Positions 16,633-25,456 of a DNA stretch of 64,000 nt are shown piece after piece (the stretch's first letter is position 1; each line of letters opens with the position of its first letter). Origin of the DNA: Hyphomicrobiales bacterium. GTDB taxonomy: Bacteria; Pseudomonadota; Alphaproteobacteria; Rhizobiales; Rhizobiaceae. The notes under the pieces were generated by a model, which saw only the letters and a list, made by a program, of their open reading frames with translations, was not told the DNA's origin and did not search any database. The position numbers were made by a program, and so were the translations under genes. The stretch covers positions 186,001-250,000 of the forward strand of contig UBXM01000006.1 of NCBI GenBank assembly GCA_900469445.1, in the 5' to 3' direction.

Positions 16633-17529
16633 CTATGTCAGCCGCGGTGTCGTCTTTCTCCGCACTGTCAGCGCAAATATCCCGGAGCCGACGACGACAG
16701 CGGAGCCAACCATCGTCCATAGATCCGGACGCTCCTGAAAGACGAAGAACCCAGCGATTACTGCGAATACCAGCCGGGTGTACCTGAAAGGCGTGACTGC
16801 TGCGATCTCGCCCGTCCTCATAGCAACGGTCAGCGCAGTGTAGGCAATGATCCCCGATGCAGATCCGAGAAAAAGTATCCAGATCGTGGTCGTATCCGGT
16901 ACTATCATTGGCCTCGTGAACGGAGCTGCCACGAGACCAGCGGCGATGAGTACCATGAAGCCAAGGACCCCGAGTTGACGATGGGACATATGCAACGGCG
17001 CAGCTCGCGTTGCTAGGTCCCGTCCCGCAAACCCAAGCATTGCGATCACTGCGAGCAATGAGAGCAAACCGAAACCTTCGGTGCCGGGACGCAGAATGAG
17101 TACCACTCCGGCAAATCCGGCGAAGACGGATATCCATCGCCTCATACTGACGCGCTCGCCAAACAGACCCGCGCATCCGATCACGACCAGTGGCGTAGCC
17201 TGGAGTATGGCAGACGCGGTGGAGAGTGGCGTTAGCGCGATGGCCAACATGTAGAATAGCCGTCCGATGATCTCGGAAAGACAGCGAGCCAGGATCAAGG
17301 GAGAGAAGACGTTGGCCGGGAAGGGTTTCTCGTTCGCCAGTAGAGCGAGCCCGCTGAAAACGATCACTCCGGTGCTTCCGAACAGGATGAGGATCTCGCT
17401 GACAGGCAGCGAAGCCGCGACGGCTTTCAAGCAAGTATCCTCGACGGCGAAAAACGCCATTGCGGCGATCATGAAGACCGCGCCACGCGAATTCTTTGCT
17501 GCATCACGTTGTGTTGGATGTTGGCTCAT
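16633..17529 (-). CDS. EamA/DMT family transporter
   Basis: About 298 residues with ten hydrophobic segments in two repeats of five, the drug/metabolite transporter fold. Features: N-terminal RGAVFMIAAMAFFAVEDTCLK, internal RCLSEIIGRLFYMLAIALTPLSTASAI and, in the second half, ASGIIAYTALTVAMRTGEIAAVTPFRYTRLVFAVIAGF. It sits in the inner membrane and exports or imports an unknown small metabolite. ATG 17529 (MSQHPTQRD) is chosen; a GTG at 17541 is possible. It has overrun a receiver pseudogene at its 3' end. Confidence 0.88.
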   Translation of the reverse strand: MSQHPTQRDAAKNSRGAVFMIAAMAFFAVEDTCLKAVAASLPVSEILILFGSTGVIVFSGLALLANEKPFPANVFSPLILARCLSEIIGRLFYMLAIALTPLSTASAILQATPLVVIGCAGLFGERVSMRRWISVFAGFAGVVLILRPGTEGFGLLSLLAVIAMLGFAGRDLATRAAPLHMSHRQLGVLGFMVLIAAGLVAAPFTRPMIVPDTTTIWILFLGSASGIIAYTALTVAMRTGEIAAVTPFRYTRLVFAVIAGFFVFQERPDLWTMVGSAVVVGSGIFALTVRRKTTPRLT

Positions 17530-17678
17530 CAGCAGGTTCACGGTTGATTTGGCGAAGAATTACTTCACCCTCTCGAGAGATAAAGACCGTCAAAAAAGCG
17601 GCTTGTACAGATGGGTCGTAAGATGCCTGAAGGCCGGATGGCTTTTTACTTCTAAAGGACAAGGTGCCGAACATCGGG

Positions 17679-17984
17679 CTATCTGAGGTTCCCCCCATAC
17701 ACCCAGGCCGAAATCACGAAACTACCGAGCGCGATAGCCGCGACTGTGAATGCTCGGTTCATTGAGGCTCGCTCTCGGCTGGCAAGAGCAGCACAAAATG
17801 AACCCAGGGCTAGTGTCCCGGTGAATAGCAACAGCAGTCCCGTGTAAACGAACCTGTCGAGACTATACCCTCCGCCTCCGATCGAAGGCGGACGGACGGT
17901 TCGAAAGTCAGTCAATAACGAGACGAATACTGAGACCGCCAGGCCCAGAGCCAGAAGAGCAAACTTAAACACGGATGACTTCAT
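17679..17984 (-). CDS. Hypothetical three-segment membrane protein
   Basis: A 101-residue protein with hydrophobic stretches at about 5-23, 45-68 and 78-95, the first possibly a signal anchor (MKSSVFKFALLALGLAVSVFVSLL). A glycine-rich loop (PSIGGGGYSLDRF) separates the first two. I do not recognise the family. It lies upstream of the EamA gene on the same strand, with a gap of 150 bp. Confidence 0.6.
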   Translation of the reverse strand: MKSSVFKFALLALGLAVSVFVSLLTDFRTVRPPSIGGGGYSLDRFVYTGLLLLFTGTLALGSFCAALASRERASMNRAFTVAAIALGSFVISAWVYGGNLR

Positions 17985-18240
17985 TGTCTGACATGTACCA
18001 TATGACGATCTGGGACGCAGGTGTGGAGAGCTTCCGGCGGTGGGGCGCGGCCACCCAATGCGGTTCTGTCTGATATGGTTGGAATGTCAACGTTAAACGA
18101 GGAGGGCATCTGCTATCGAGCGTCCGTGCTTGTCGAACGTTCGCATTTTATTAAATATGTTCGCAAAGAGTAGTCGTCGGGGCAGGCCGAACATCGGTCC
18201 GGACGAGTTGTGATTGAACTGACGTCAATGGAGGCCTGCC
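17985..18240. other. Intergenic region before response regulator
   Basis: About 256 bp of divergent promoter space between the membrane protein gene (minus) and the response regulator (plus). An AT-rich patch at 18145-18165 could hold a promoter. No repeat or clear operator was seen. Confidence 0.4.
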
Positions 18241-18639
18241 ATGTCTACGCGTTCTGTGCTTTTGGTCGAAGACGAACCCCTGATCCGCTTGGTACTTGCG
18301 GAAGCACTCATCGATGAGGGCTATCATGTCTCCATGGGCTCCAATGTCCTTGAAGCGATCGGAGTGATCGGTCGCAACCGGACCTTCGACGCACTGATCA
18401 CCGACGTTGATTTGCCGGGCGGCCTCAATGGTCTCGATTTGGCGTCGATGGTCGCATCTCATGCGCCGAGTACGGCAATCATCGTGACATCTGGCCGAGC
18501 TGTGACCGAAGGCCTGCAAGCAGGCTGGACATTCCTTCCAAAGCCGTTTGGCGTGGAAGGTCTCCTACAATTGCTTGACGAGCGATTTGCTGGCGAGATT
18601 TTGCCCGCAAATGATTTTGGCTTCGCTCGAGCGTCATAA
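18241..18639 (+). CDS. Single-domain response regulator
   Basis: A 132-residue CheY-like receiver with no output domain. Acidic pocket residues are in VLLVEDEPLIR (residues 7-17), the phospho-acceptor is Asp55 in ALITDVDLPG, the conserved Thr/Ser is in IIVTSGR and the Lys in FLPKPF. Rhizobial single-domain receivers of this kind often act in phosphorelays or feed the general stress response. ATG 18241 follows GGAGGCC. Partner kinase unknown. The next gene is 33 bp downstream on the same strand. Confidence 0.9.
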   Translation: MSTRSVLLVEDEPLIRLVLAEALIDEGYHVSMGSNVLEAIGVIGRNRTFDALITDVDLPGGLNGLDLASMVASHAPSTAIIVTSGRAVTEGLQAGWTFLPKPFGVEGLLQLLDERFAGEILPANDFGFARAS

Positions 18640-18672
18640 CGTACCCGGGTCGATCCGAGGAAGGCCTTGTTT

Positions 18673-19329
18673 TTGACTACGGAAAAACCTTCTACTGATG
18701 GCTACCTCAAGATCGAGACGGTGATCAGCAAGCACCCGGAGGCGCGTGATGTACTCGATTTCGCTGTCGTTCTTCGGAGATATCACTATGGCAATGAGGT
18801 TGCCGGGCCAAGCCTTGCCCATCTAAAAGGCGTACTTGTTCAGAGAGGCTACCTACCGAACGATGGAGAAGGCGAGGACTATTTCGAGATCTTCGATGAG
18901 CGCAGCCACCATGCCGCGATCGGATACCGGGTCCTGCTTGAAGATCGGGGGCTCATAGCTAAGGCTCTGGAGGAAGATGCCGATCTCGACCAGCTTTCCT
19001 CTGTCGCGTACCTAGAACGGCTTTGGGTAAATCCATCTCTGCGGGGGCACGATATCGCTCTAAGGCTCCTTCGTGAGGCCCAGCATGTCATCAGTCGTGA
19101 TGGCCTGCTCGTGCTTATGAAGGCTCATCCGGATGAGTTTGATGATGGCGATAACGAAAAGCTGGCATCCTACTATCGTTCTGAGAAGCAACTCGGTCTG
19201 CGGGAGATCTCGAAACAGCACGCAGGTTGGCTGGTAGCCGCATGGCAGGAGCCTTTAGTAAATGAAAAGGACGGAGCCTTCCTCCATCTGGAGGTAGAGG
19301 AAGTCGCGGCGAGTGATGAGAATGGGTAA
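18673..19329 (+). CDS. GNAT-like acetyltransferase
   Basis: About 218 residues. The block YLERLWVNPSLRGHDIALRLLREAQ is the GNAT motif A, with RGHDIA replacing the common Q/RxxGxG/A, followed by LLVLMKAHPDEFDD. The N-terminal 100 residues are unassigned. The TTG at 18673 lies eight bases after GAGGAAGG and is the best start; a TTG at 18667 is too close to it. It probably forms an operon with the upstream response regulator. Substrate unknown. Confidence 0.65.
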   Translation: MTTEKPSTDGYLKIETVISKHPEARDVLDFAVVLRRYHYGNEVAGPSLAHLKGVLVQRGYLPNDGEGEDYFEIFDERSHHAAIGYRVLLEDRGLIAKALEEDADLDQLSSVAYLERLWVNPSLRGHDIALRLLREAQHVISRDGLLVLMKAHPDEFDDGDNEKLASYYRSEKQLGLREISKQHAGWLVAAWQEPLVNEKDGAFLHLEVEEVAASDENG

Positions 19330-19592
19330 AGTCGGTCTTCTCATCCTCGTCTCGCTTCCTGCGGCTGCTATCCAGAACACGGTTTGTCGACTGCCGTTAC
19401 TGATGCGTACGCGGTGTATCCCCGGCAAGTTCACCACGTGCGACAAGCAGCTCTGAAGGCTACCGTTGCGACATAGATGGCCGTAATAATGCGCCACAAG
19501 TGGCCGATACGTAAAAAATGTGGTTGCACTCCATAACCATGAGTGGCTGCCGTACTGGGAATGCCTGCGGGCTTCCGCACGTTGCTATCCGA

Positions 19593-19820
19593 TTATGGGA
19601 TGCTCAGGTCTAAACCAAGAGCCGCGCTAAGGGAGAATGCGATTAGTAATACGACGACCAGAGCTATCATGAAGACGGCGACCATCTTTCCGCTCGTGCG
19701 CAACAAAGCCAACGTCTGCCCTTTTTCGCCTTGGTCATAATGCCATTTGATAGCGTAGAACATGGCCGTGGCTAGGGCGACAAATTTGAACGTAGCGAAG
19801 ACGATAGGAACCCAATCCAT
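19593..19820 (-). CDS. Small two-segment membrane protein
   Basis: A 75-residue protein with hydrophobic segments at about 5-24 and 47-70, joined by a polar loop (KWHYDQGEKGQTLALLRTSGK). No known family. The pattern of hydrophobicity and codon use suggest a real gene, but a clear ribosome binding site is absent. The preceding gene on the same strand is 19876-20148. Confidence 0.5.
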   Translation of the reverse strand: MDWVPIVFATFKFVALATAMFYAIKWHYDQGEKGQTLALLRTSGKMVAVFMIALVVVLLIAFSLSAALGLDLSIP

Positions 19821-19875
19821 AATTTAGACCCTTACGCAGATCAGCATGCGTGTTATCGCGCAGCTTCTGTCGATC

Positions 19876-20148
19876 CTACTTTCGGTTGATCACTAGTGCT
19901 TTGGTGTCGCTCGTAAGCCAGCCGTTCAACAGCCGTAGAAGACAAGCCAGAAGCACGGTCGGAAGCGCAATGAAAAGGTGCACCCAGACAGGGGGCGAAT
20001 ACGAGACCTGAATTCGCCATGCTAGGACCAGACCGATTAGGCATATGAAGCCGATCACCAATAACGCCAGGTGATCAATCGGAGCGGCGGACGAGGGGCT
20101 GATTTCCACGGGCGACAGCCGAAGTTTGCGAGGCTTGTGGTTTTTCAT
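19876..20148 (-). CDS. DUF983-like membrane protein lacking zinc ribbon
   Basis: A 90-residue protein with two membrane segments: about 27-45 (LALLVIGFICLIGLVLAW) and 53-75. The stretch YSPPVWVHLFIALPTVLLACLLRLLNGWL matches the C-terminal part of DUF983 proteins, which usually also carry an N-terminal CxxC zinc ribbon; here the N terminus is a basic stretch without cysteines. It may be a natural variant or a shortened gene. Divergent from the MocR-type regulator. Confidence 0.55.
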   Translation of the reverse strand: MKNHKPRKLRLSPVEISPSSAAPIDHLALLVIGFICLIGLVLAWRIQVSYSPPVWVHLFIALPTVLLACLLRLLNGWLTSDTKALVINRK

Positions 20149-20447
20149 TGTTGTAATTTCCGCAATTTGATTGGATTTGATTTACATACAAACTCCGATC
20201 AAAAATCCCATGATGCAGATTGTCGCAGGTTGACTGGTGAATACACTGTGCGACGGAGGCGATATCATCGAAACCTAGCGTTTATCGCCATTATCTACAG
20301 TTATCAGCTTGATTTCGTAAGCGAGTTCAGGATCCCTGGTGGGCGGATCCGTGTTATTTTGAGCGCGACTTTCTTGACATAGCTGCAACCCTGCTATCCA
20401 TATAATTCATACATCATGGCGATTGATTGGAAGGCGTGAAAAGTTTA
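20149..20447. other. Divergent promoter region
   Basis: About 300 bp between the DUF983-like gene and the MocR-type regulator. It is AT-richer than average and contains ttgacatagctgcaaccctgctatccatataat (split: TTGACA at about 20375 and TATAAT at about 20400), which resembles a sigma-70 promoter with longer spacing for the MocR gene. Confidence 0.4.
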
Positions 20448-21824
20448 ATGGGTGCGAAATCATGGAGACCGAAGGTCAGCTCACAGGACGGCCCGATTTA
20501 TCTTGCGATTGCTGACGTAATCGCGGCCGACATCGCCAGCGGAGAGCTTGCCTCGGGCGCTCGCCTCCCGACGCAACGCAGGCTGGCAGAAGACCTCGGA
20601 ATCGACTTCACAACGGTGAGCCGCGCTTACGCTGAAGCTCAGGCTCGGGGCTTGATTGAAGGAAGGGTTGGTCAGGGAACCTTTGTGAAGGCCCGGCGGA
20701 TGGCGGCATCTCGCGTGCAGCCTTCGGGCCTCGTCGACATGAGCATGAACCTGCCGCCGCGTTTTCATAATAGCTCTCTTACTCATAGCATGTGGGACGC
20801 GGTCAGGGACCTTGAGGATCAAGGGCTTGATCTCTTGATGCGATATCAAGAACCGGGCGGGATCATAGATGACAGGATGATCGCGACTTCATGGCTTTCT
20901 CGGAGACTACGTAACGTCACTCCGGATCGTGTCCTTGTCACGGCAGGTGCTCAGGGGGCGATCCATGCCGTACTGAGTGTTCTGACGGAACCGGGCGACC
21001 TGGTGTGTGCGGAACACCTTACATATCCAGGGTTTCGGTCTGTTGCGTCACATCTCAGGTTGAAGATCGCGCCGCTGGAAATGGACGAATACGGCCTACG
21101 CCCAGAAGCGTTCGAGCTGGTATGCCAAAAAATGACGCCGAAGGCGCTGTATTGCATGCCGACGTTGCATAACCCGACGACACGCACCATGCCGCTCGAC
21201 CGCCGTAGAAAGCTTATCGAGCTGGCGCGAGCGTATGACGTTCCTGTGATAGAGGACGATGCCTATGGTGCTTTGGTTCCTAAAGCCCCCGCTCCACTTG
21301 GCGCGCTCGCTCCGGACATCGTGTACCATGTGGCAAGCCTGTCGAAATGCCTGTCTCCTGCCTTGCGGATCGCCTATGTTGCCGTACCGGACGGACGTAC
21401 ACTCAGGGTCGCCAACGCGATCCGGGCGTCTGCATCTATCGTCTCGCCGCTCACGAGCGCAACAGCTTCACGGTGGATCGAAACCGGGTTGGCTGACAGG
21501 GTGCGGGACGAGATCATGCGGGAGACCGCAGCAAGGCTGCAGGTCTTCAATGCAACACTACCCAGCAATGCCGACACCTCACCAGGATGTTTCCACGTCT
21601 GGCTAAGGGTGTCTGAGCCATGGACTAGGGGTGAGCTGGTGTCGAGATTGCGATCGATTGGAGTTGGCGTCGTCGCCAGTGACGCCTTCGCTGTCACGGA
21701 AGCTCCCGAGGCGATCAGGATCGGACTCGGTGCTCCGGCCACCGTTGAGGAACTCAAACGGAGCCTGTCAGTCCTGTCCGACCTCCTGTCGCAGCAGCCA
21801 GCTGTTTCCACGATAGTTGTTTGA
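20448..21824 (+). CDS. MocR-type regulator (GntR HTH plus aminotransferase domain)
   Basis: About 458 residues. The N-terminal winged helix (ARLPTQRRLAEDLGIDFTTVSRAYAEAQARGLIEGRVGQGTFV) is GntR-like. The remainder is a fold-type I aminotransferase domain with TAGAQGAIHAVLSVL, CMPTLHNPTTRTM, IEDDAYGAL and the PLP lysine in YHVASLSKCLSPALRIAYV. MocR proteins use PLP as effector and often control vitamin B6, amino-acid or taurine genes. No target is obvious; the divergent DUF983-like gene is one candidate. A TTG at 20427 is an alternative start. Confidence 0.9.
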   Translation: MGAKSWRPKVSSQDGPIYLAIADVIAADIASGELASGARLPTQRRLAEDLGIDFTTVSRAYAEAQARGLIEGRVGQGTFVKARRMAASRVQPSGLVDMSMNLPPRFHNSSLTHSMWDAVRDLEDQGLDLLMRYQEPGGIIDDRMIATSWLSRRLRNVTPDRVLVTAGAQGAIHAVLSVLTEPGDLVCAEHLTYPGFRSVASHLRLKIAPLEMDEYGLRPEAFELVCQKMTPKALYCMPTLHNPTTRTMPLDRRRKLIELARAYDVPVIEDDAYGALVPKAPAPLGALAPDIVYHVASLSKCLSPALRIAYVAVPDGRTLRVANAIRASASIVSPLTSATASRWIETGLADRVRDEIMRETAARLQVFNATLPSNADTSPGCFHVWLRVSEPWTRGELVSRLRSIGVGVVASDAFAVTEAPEAIRIGLGAPATVEELKRSLSVLSDLLSQQPAVSTIVV

Positions 21825-21968
21825 AGAGGTTGCCTGACCGCTTGGTGGCGAACTGCATTTACTGCTCACGGCTTCAACACGGATCTGTTATAAAGCGTTA
21901 TGTCTCTGATAAGGAACGGAGAACAGGGTTCCCCGTTGCTGACCTGTCAACACAACGAGGAGACTTCC

Positions 21969-22589
21969 ATGTTCAAGCGGACTATTTCGGCACTTATCAT
22001 TTCGGCAGCGATCCCAGCAGCAGCTCTGGCGCAGACGGGTAACACAACGCAGCCTGCGCCCGCCGCGCCGTCCGCGACCGAACAGCCCTCAACCTCCGCG
22101 CCGATGACTCAGTCGCCCACCAGTGAGGCGACTACCGCTGGCCCATTCGTAACTGTTCCTGAATCTAGTGCTTGGCGTGTAAGCGATCTAGACGGGAAGG
22201 ATGTGTATGGAGCGGAGAACGAGAGTATCGGCAAAATCAACGATGTGCTCGTCAGCCAAAACGGCAGCGTCAATGCAGTCATTGTCGGTGTGGGTGGCTT
22301 CCTGGGTATGGGCGAAAAGAACGTAGCGGTTGATATCAGCGCACTTCAGCTCGGTCCAGGCGACATGGGTAATCAGGCTTCGGCAGCGCCGGAAGTCTCA
22401 GGCGAAACAACTGCGTCGACCACGACTGATACTACCGCCACATCCGCAGCTGCGACCCCGTCGGCCGAGACAGCCGTAGCTGACACCGCTGTGGGCTCCG
22501 ACGGACTTCCTGAGCGCATCGTACTCAACGTCACAAAGCAGCAGCTCGAAGAGGCTCCTGAATTTCAGGGCGTGAACGCGCAGCAGTAA
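21969..22589 (+). CDS. Exported PRC-barrel domain protein
   Basis: A 206-residue protein with a signal peptide MFKRTISALIISAAIPAAALAQ and cleavage likely after ALA. A Pro/Ala/Thr-rich linker follows, then the PRC-barrel core (about 70-125, WRVSDLDGKDVYGAENESIGKIND) and a long acidic, alanine/threonine-rich tail. PRC barrels are small beta modules in periplasmic or ribosome-linked proteins; exact role unknown. A strong ribosome binding site (AACGAGGAG) precedes ATG 21969. A near-identical but 5'-truncated copy lies at 2977-3474 beside an IS3 element. Confidence 0.85.
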   Translation: MFKRTISALIISAAIPAAALAQTGNTTQPAPAAPSATEQPSTSAPMTQSPTSEATTAGPFVTVPESSAWRVSDLDGKDVYGAENESIGKINDVLVSQNGSVNAVIVGVGGFLGMGEKNVAVDISALQLGPGDMGNQASAAPEVSGETTASTTTDTTATSAAATPSAETAVADTAVGSDGLPERIVLNVTKQQLEEAPEFQGVNAQQ

Positions 22590-22599
22590 TACGAAGAGG

Positions 22600-22624
22600 G
22601 CGCTTCCACTACCGGTGGAAGCGC
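22600..22624 (+). terminator. Hairpin after the PRC-barrel gene
   Basis: GCGCTTCC (22600-22607) pairs with GGAAGCGC (22617-22624). Same structure as at 3485-3510, but with a changed loop, which supports selection for pairing. Confidence 0.6.
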
Positions 22625-23243
22625 TTCTCGCGATGTGAATGTTCGACGGTAGATTGGCGGATGACAACTTAGCTGCGAAAGATTTTGCTCTGCGGCGAGA
22701 GTGAAGATATCCCATCTCATTTTGCACACCATCGAAAACTACGGGCCGCCTCTCAAAGATATCGACATCGTATACGGATGTTGTTCCCTTGCGGCTGTTT
22801 CCCCTTGTATTGAGCGGCGGCCTTCCGCTATCAAGCGCGTGTCGAAGGCTCTCGCCAAGGAAGCTTCCCGACTAGCGGAAGGCTTTCATTTGAAGCTGGG
22901 ATGCCTTCCGCTTCAAGCCACCTAATCAAACGAGGAGGTGAAGTGTTCGCTGCCCGGTCTGACCCGCCGCGCTCTCGGCGAAAGTGGCCCGCACTGCGCG
23001 GCTACATGGGAGGTTGCTCAATCGTTGAGCGCAGGCCGACTGTTGTTGTTAAGCTGCTCAATGCTGACGCGAATATCGCAATACTCTAAATCGCGCCGAG
23101 CGATCAATTTAAAATTTGGGAAATTTTTCCGAGTAAGTCGAGCCGAATATTTAACCAGTCCAACAGCTTGTGCGCACTATTAAGACATACTTTATCTAAA
23201 TTTCTAATGACTGCCCTCACCGTATCGCTGGGGGCAGCAAGAC
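22625..23243. other. Long leader region before the TadG-like gene
   Basis: No convincing gene. Apart from the alternating GCCTTCCGCT repeats, the last 200 bp are AT-rich (atttaaaatttgggaaatttttcc) and probably carry the promoter of the TadG-like gene. Confidence 0.45.
22820..22916. repeat. Three alternating copies of GCCTTCCGCT
   Basis: GCCTTCCGCTA (22820-22830) and its perfect inverse TAGCGGAAGGC (22873-22883) flank a 42-base spacer. A third copy, GCCTTCCGCTT (22903-22913), can pair with the middle one instead. TTGAAGC (22890-22896) and GCTTCAA (22910-22916) form another hairpin. The set would allow mutually exclusive RNA folds. It lies in the 650-bp gene-free space before the TadG-like gene. 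Confidence 0.55.
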
Positions 23244-24614
23244 ATGAGAACGAATTTCTGGAAGGACCGATCGGGCAACTTCGGTATCCTTACCGCTTTG
23301 GCTTTGGTCCCACTTGTTGGCGCAGCCGGATTGGCTATCGACTTCGGCAGGGCGCTAGCCTTGCGGAGTGAATTAATGGGAGCTGCAGATGCCGCAGCGC
23401 TCGGCGCGGTGGGGCAGACATCGCCGGGGTTCATCGCCATTAAAAAGATGAAGGAAGACGGCAAGGTTACCCTCGCCGAGGATGATGGCAGGAAGCTCTT
23501 CCTCAGCCATCGAGGTATAAATGTTGGTGAGGATGTCAGCGAATGGCCGCTTGAGGTTACCGTCGCTGTCCAGCGAACGAGCGGAGCAATCACCTCGACA
23601 GTCGCCTTCAGCATGGGGATGCCGACCACCTTCACCAAGATATTTGGCCACACCCACATGACGGTGACAGGTGAGGCGGCCGCGGTATATGGCAGCGAGA
23701 GCAAGACGTATACCGACTTCTATATGCTGCTCGACAATACGCCCTCCATGGGCATCGCTGCGACTACAAAAGACATCCAGAAGTTTCAGGCAATCACGAA
23801 GGGAAACGGACAGCGCGGATGTGAATTTGCCTGTCATCTCGGATGGACAGGTTCCAACGGAAAGTTCAACGAGGATGCAAACAGCTCGTACCTCGTTGCA
23901 CGGAAGAACAATATCACCCTTAGGATCGATGTCGTCGCCAAGGCGGCACAGAGGCTGATCGATCGGGTCCGTGAAGAGATGGCGACCTCCGTCGATCAGT
24001 ATCACGTAGCTGCATACTCGTTCGGCAAGGCGGCTCTCAAGGACGGCTACAAGATTGAGAAGGTGTTATCCTCTACTGTGGACATGTCTACTGCGTCACA
24101 AGCTGTTGGCAAAGTGGCGATCCAGACCACCGATCACGATCACTTCCACGAGAATGCGCTCACGAGCTTTGACACAGCGCTGACTGAGATCGGGAAAGAA
24201 ATCATCGGGAATGGTGGAAGCGGGACCAACCGGATGGATCCGCAAAAGGTTGTCTATTTCGTCACGGATGGTGTCGCGGACAGCTTGAAGCTGGGAGGAG
24301 CCTGCGGCGGAAGCTGGTACCAGGACAAGGGTCGCTGTCTTGAGCCTATCGACGTGAAATACTGTAAAGCTTTAAAGGACCGTCAGATCAAGATCGCCGT
24401 CCTATATACGACTTACATTCCGCCGGATGGCGATCACATCTGGGAGACGTATATGAAGAAGCAGTTCGCCAAGCGGATCGCTACCGCACTGAAAGACTGC
24501 GCGAGTGACGATTTGTTCTTCGAAGTCGGTCCAGATGACGACATGAGCCAAGCCATGGCCAACCTCTTCACCAAGGCAGCGAACTCGTACAAGGGCCTAC
24601 GGCTTGCTTTCTAG
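23244..24614 (+). CDS. TadE/TadG-like protein with vWA domain
   Basis: A 456-residue protein. The N terminus (FWKDRSGNFGILTALALVPLVGAAGLAIDFGRALALRSELMGAADAAAL) is the TadE/TadG pilin-like helix. A von Willebrand A-type domain follows, with MLLDNTPSMG replacing the DxSxS metal site, and VVYFVTDGVAD as the second metal region; internal cysteines (RGCEFACHLG, ACGGSWYQDKGRCLE, KYCKAL, KDCASDD) suggest disulfides outside the membrane. TadG normally helps Flp pilus assembly, but no other tad gene is present, so this is an orphan surface or periplasmic protein. Confidence 0.8.
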   Translation: MRTNFWKDRSGNFGILTALALVPLVGAAGLAIDFGRALALRSELMGAADAAALGAVGQTSPGFIAIKKMKEDGKVTLAEDDGRKLFLSHRGINVGEDVSEWPLEVTVAVQRTSGAITSTVAFSMGMPTTFTKIFGHTHMTVTGEAAAVYGSESKTYTDFYMLLDNTPSMGIAATTKDIQKFQAITKGNGQRGCEFACHLGWTGSNGKFNEDANSSYLVARKNNITLRIDVVAKAAQRLIDRVREEMATSVDQYHVAAYSFGKAALKDGYKIEKVLSSTVDMSTASQAVGKVAIQTTDHDHFHENALTSFDTALTEIGKEIIGNGGSGTNRMDPQKVVYFVTDGVADSLKLGGACGGSWYQDKGRCLEPIDVKYCKALKDRQIKIAVLYTTYIPPDGDHIWETYMKKQFAKRIATALKDCASDDLFFEVGPDDDMSQAMANLFTKAANSYKGLRLAF

Positions 24615-24973
24615 ACATCGCGGCTCCGTCAACTGGGCATCTTCGACAAGAATTGATTGAGAGCTCCCGCTGCAAGAAGCAAAAAGCCGCGAGGGGCGCT
24701 TCCGAAGATCGCGAAACCAGTAATTGGCTTCATGGGTATCAGCGTCGGAGTAGATAGCCAAGCAGTGCGAGATTTCGGGTATGGGAATGCAGGACCGAGT
24801 CTGTCAGTAACTTGATTGAGACGACCCGATCACAAATAAGGTCGATTTCTTCGCGAATTGGGCAGGCTGCAGTTGTATATTGAAGCCACTCCAATTCGCG
24901 ATCGCCATTCTAGCAAGTTCAGGAAGGCTACAGGAACGCTGGAGGAGATGCCGAATCCGGATATATCTCGAAC
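24615..24973. other. Gene-free 360-bp spacer
   Basis: Located between the TadG-like gene and the convergent small gene. No protein-like frame, repeat or strong hairpin was recognised. Confidence 0.45.
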
Positions 24974-25159
24974 CTAATGTGCGAAAAGCCGCAATATATA
25001 CGACTGTTCTTCGGAGCCGTCGCACTCGTTCAGTAGGCGGATAGCTATGTCATAGCCGAACGGGCCGCGTGGATCGACGTTCCGGATGTCGCATATCACC
25101 TTATGAGCATTGACCAGGCGTTGAAGCTGCTCAGCTGAATAGACTTGCCGATCGTTCAT
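24974..25159 (-). CDS. Small conserved protein, paralogue of 4107-4289
   Basis: A 61-residue protein from ATG 25159 (MNDRQVYSAEQLQRLVNAHK), preceded by GAGGGAGG at good spacing. It aligns with the small protein at 4107-4289 (shared pattern EQL..LV.A...ICD.R.VDPRG...IAIRLL.E.DGSE). No known function; soluble, helical. The palindrome GTACGATACCGTAC lies 77 bp upstream on this strand, as it also lies upstream of the NUDIX gene that precedes the other paralogue. Confidence 0.72.
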   Translation of the reverse strand: MNDRQVYSAEQLQRLVNAHKVICDIRNVDPRGPFGYDIAIRLLNECDGSEEQSYILRLFAH

Positions 25160-25233
25160 CAAGAACCTCCCTCGAATTGAGCAGTTTCTCGAAACGTATG
25201 ACTTTGCCCGATGATCACAAGTGACGATTGCGT

Positions 25234-25251
25234 ATGTACGGTATCGTACAT
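25234..25251. promoter_or_regulatory. Perfect palindrome ATGTACG-N4-CGTACAT
   Basis: Seven-base perfect arms around GTAT, 75 bp upstream of the start at 25159. Read on the minus strand it contains GTACGATACCGTAC, identical to 14213-14226. Confidence 0.6.
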
Positions 25252-25456
25252 AATGGCCGATCAACGCTCGTGGAGTGGAGTGCTTGTCTGAGCACATACC
25301 GCTGTCGTCCTTGGGGATGAGCGATGATTCGGATCCAACCAACAGGACGGTTTCGTCGAAAAAAATCTGAAATCAGAAATCGGGGTTCTTCGTTCGTCGG
25401 ATCATGCCATCCACATTATCGACCGCGGACTGCGGTATCCGAAACAGGAGATGACA

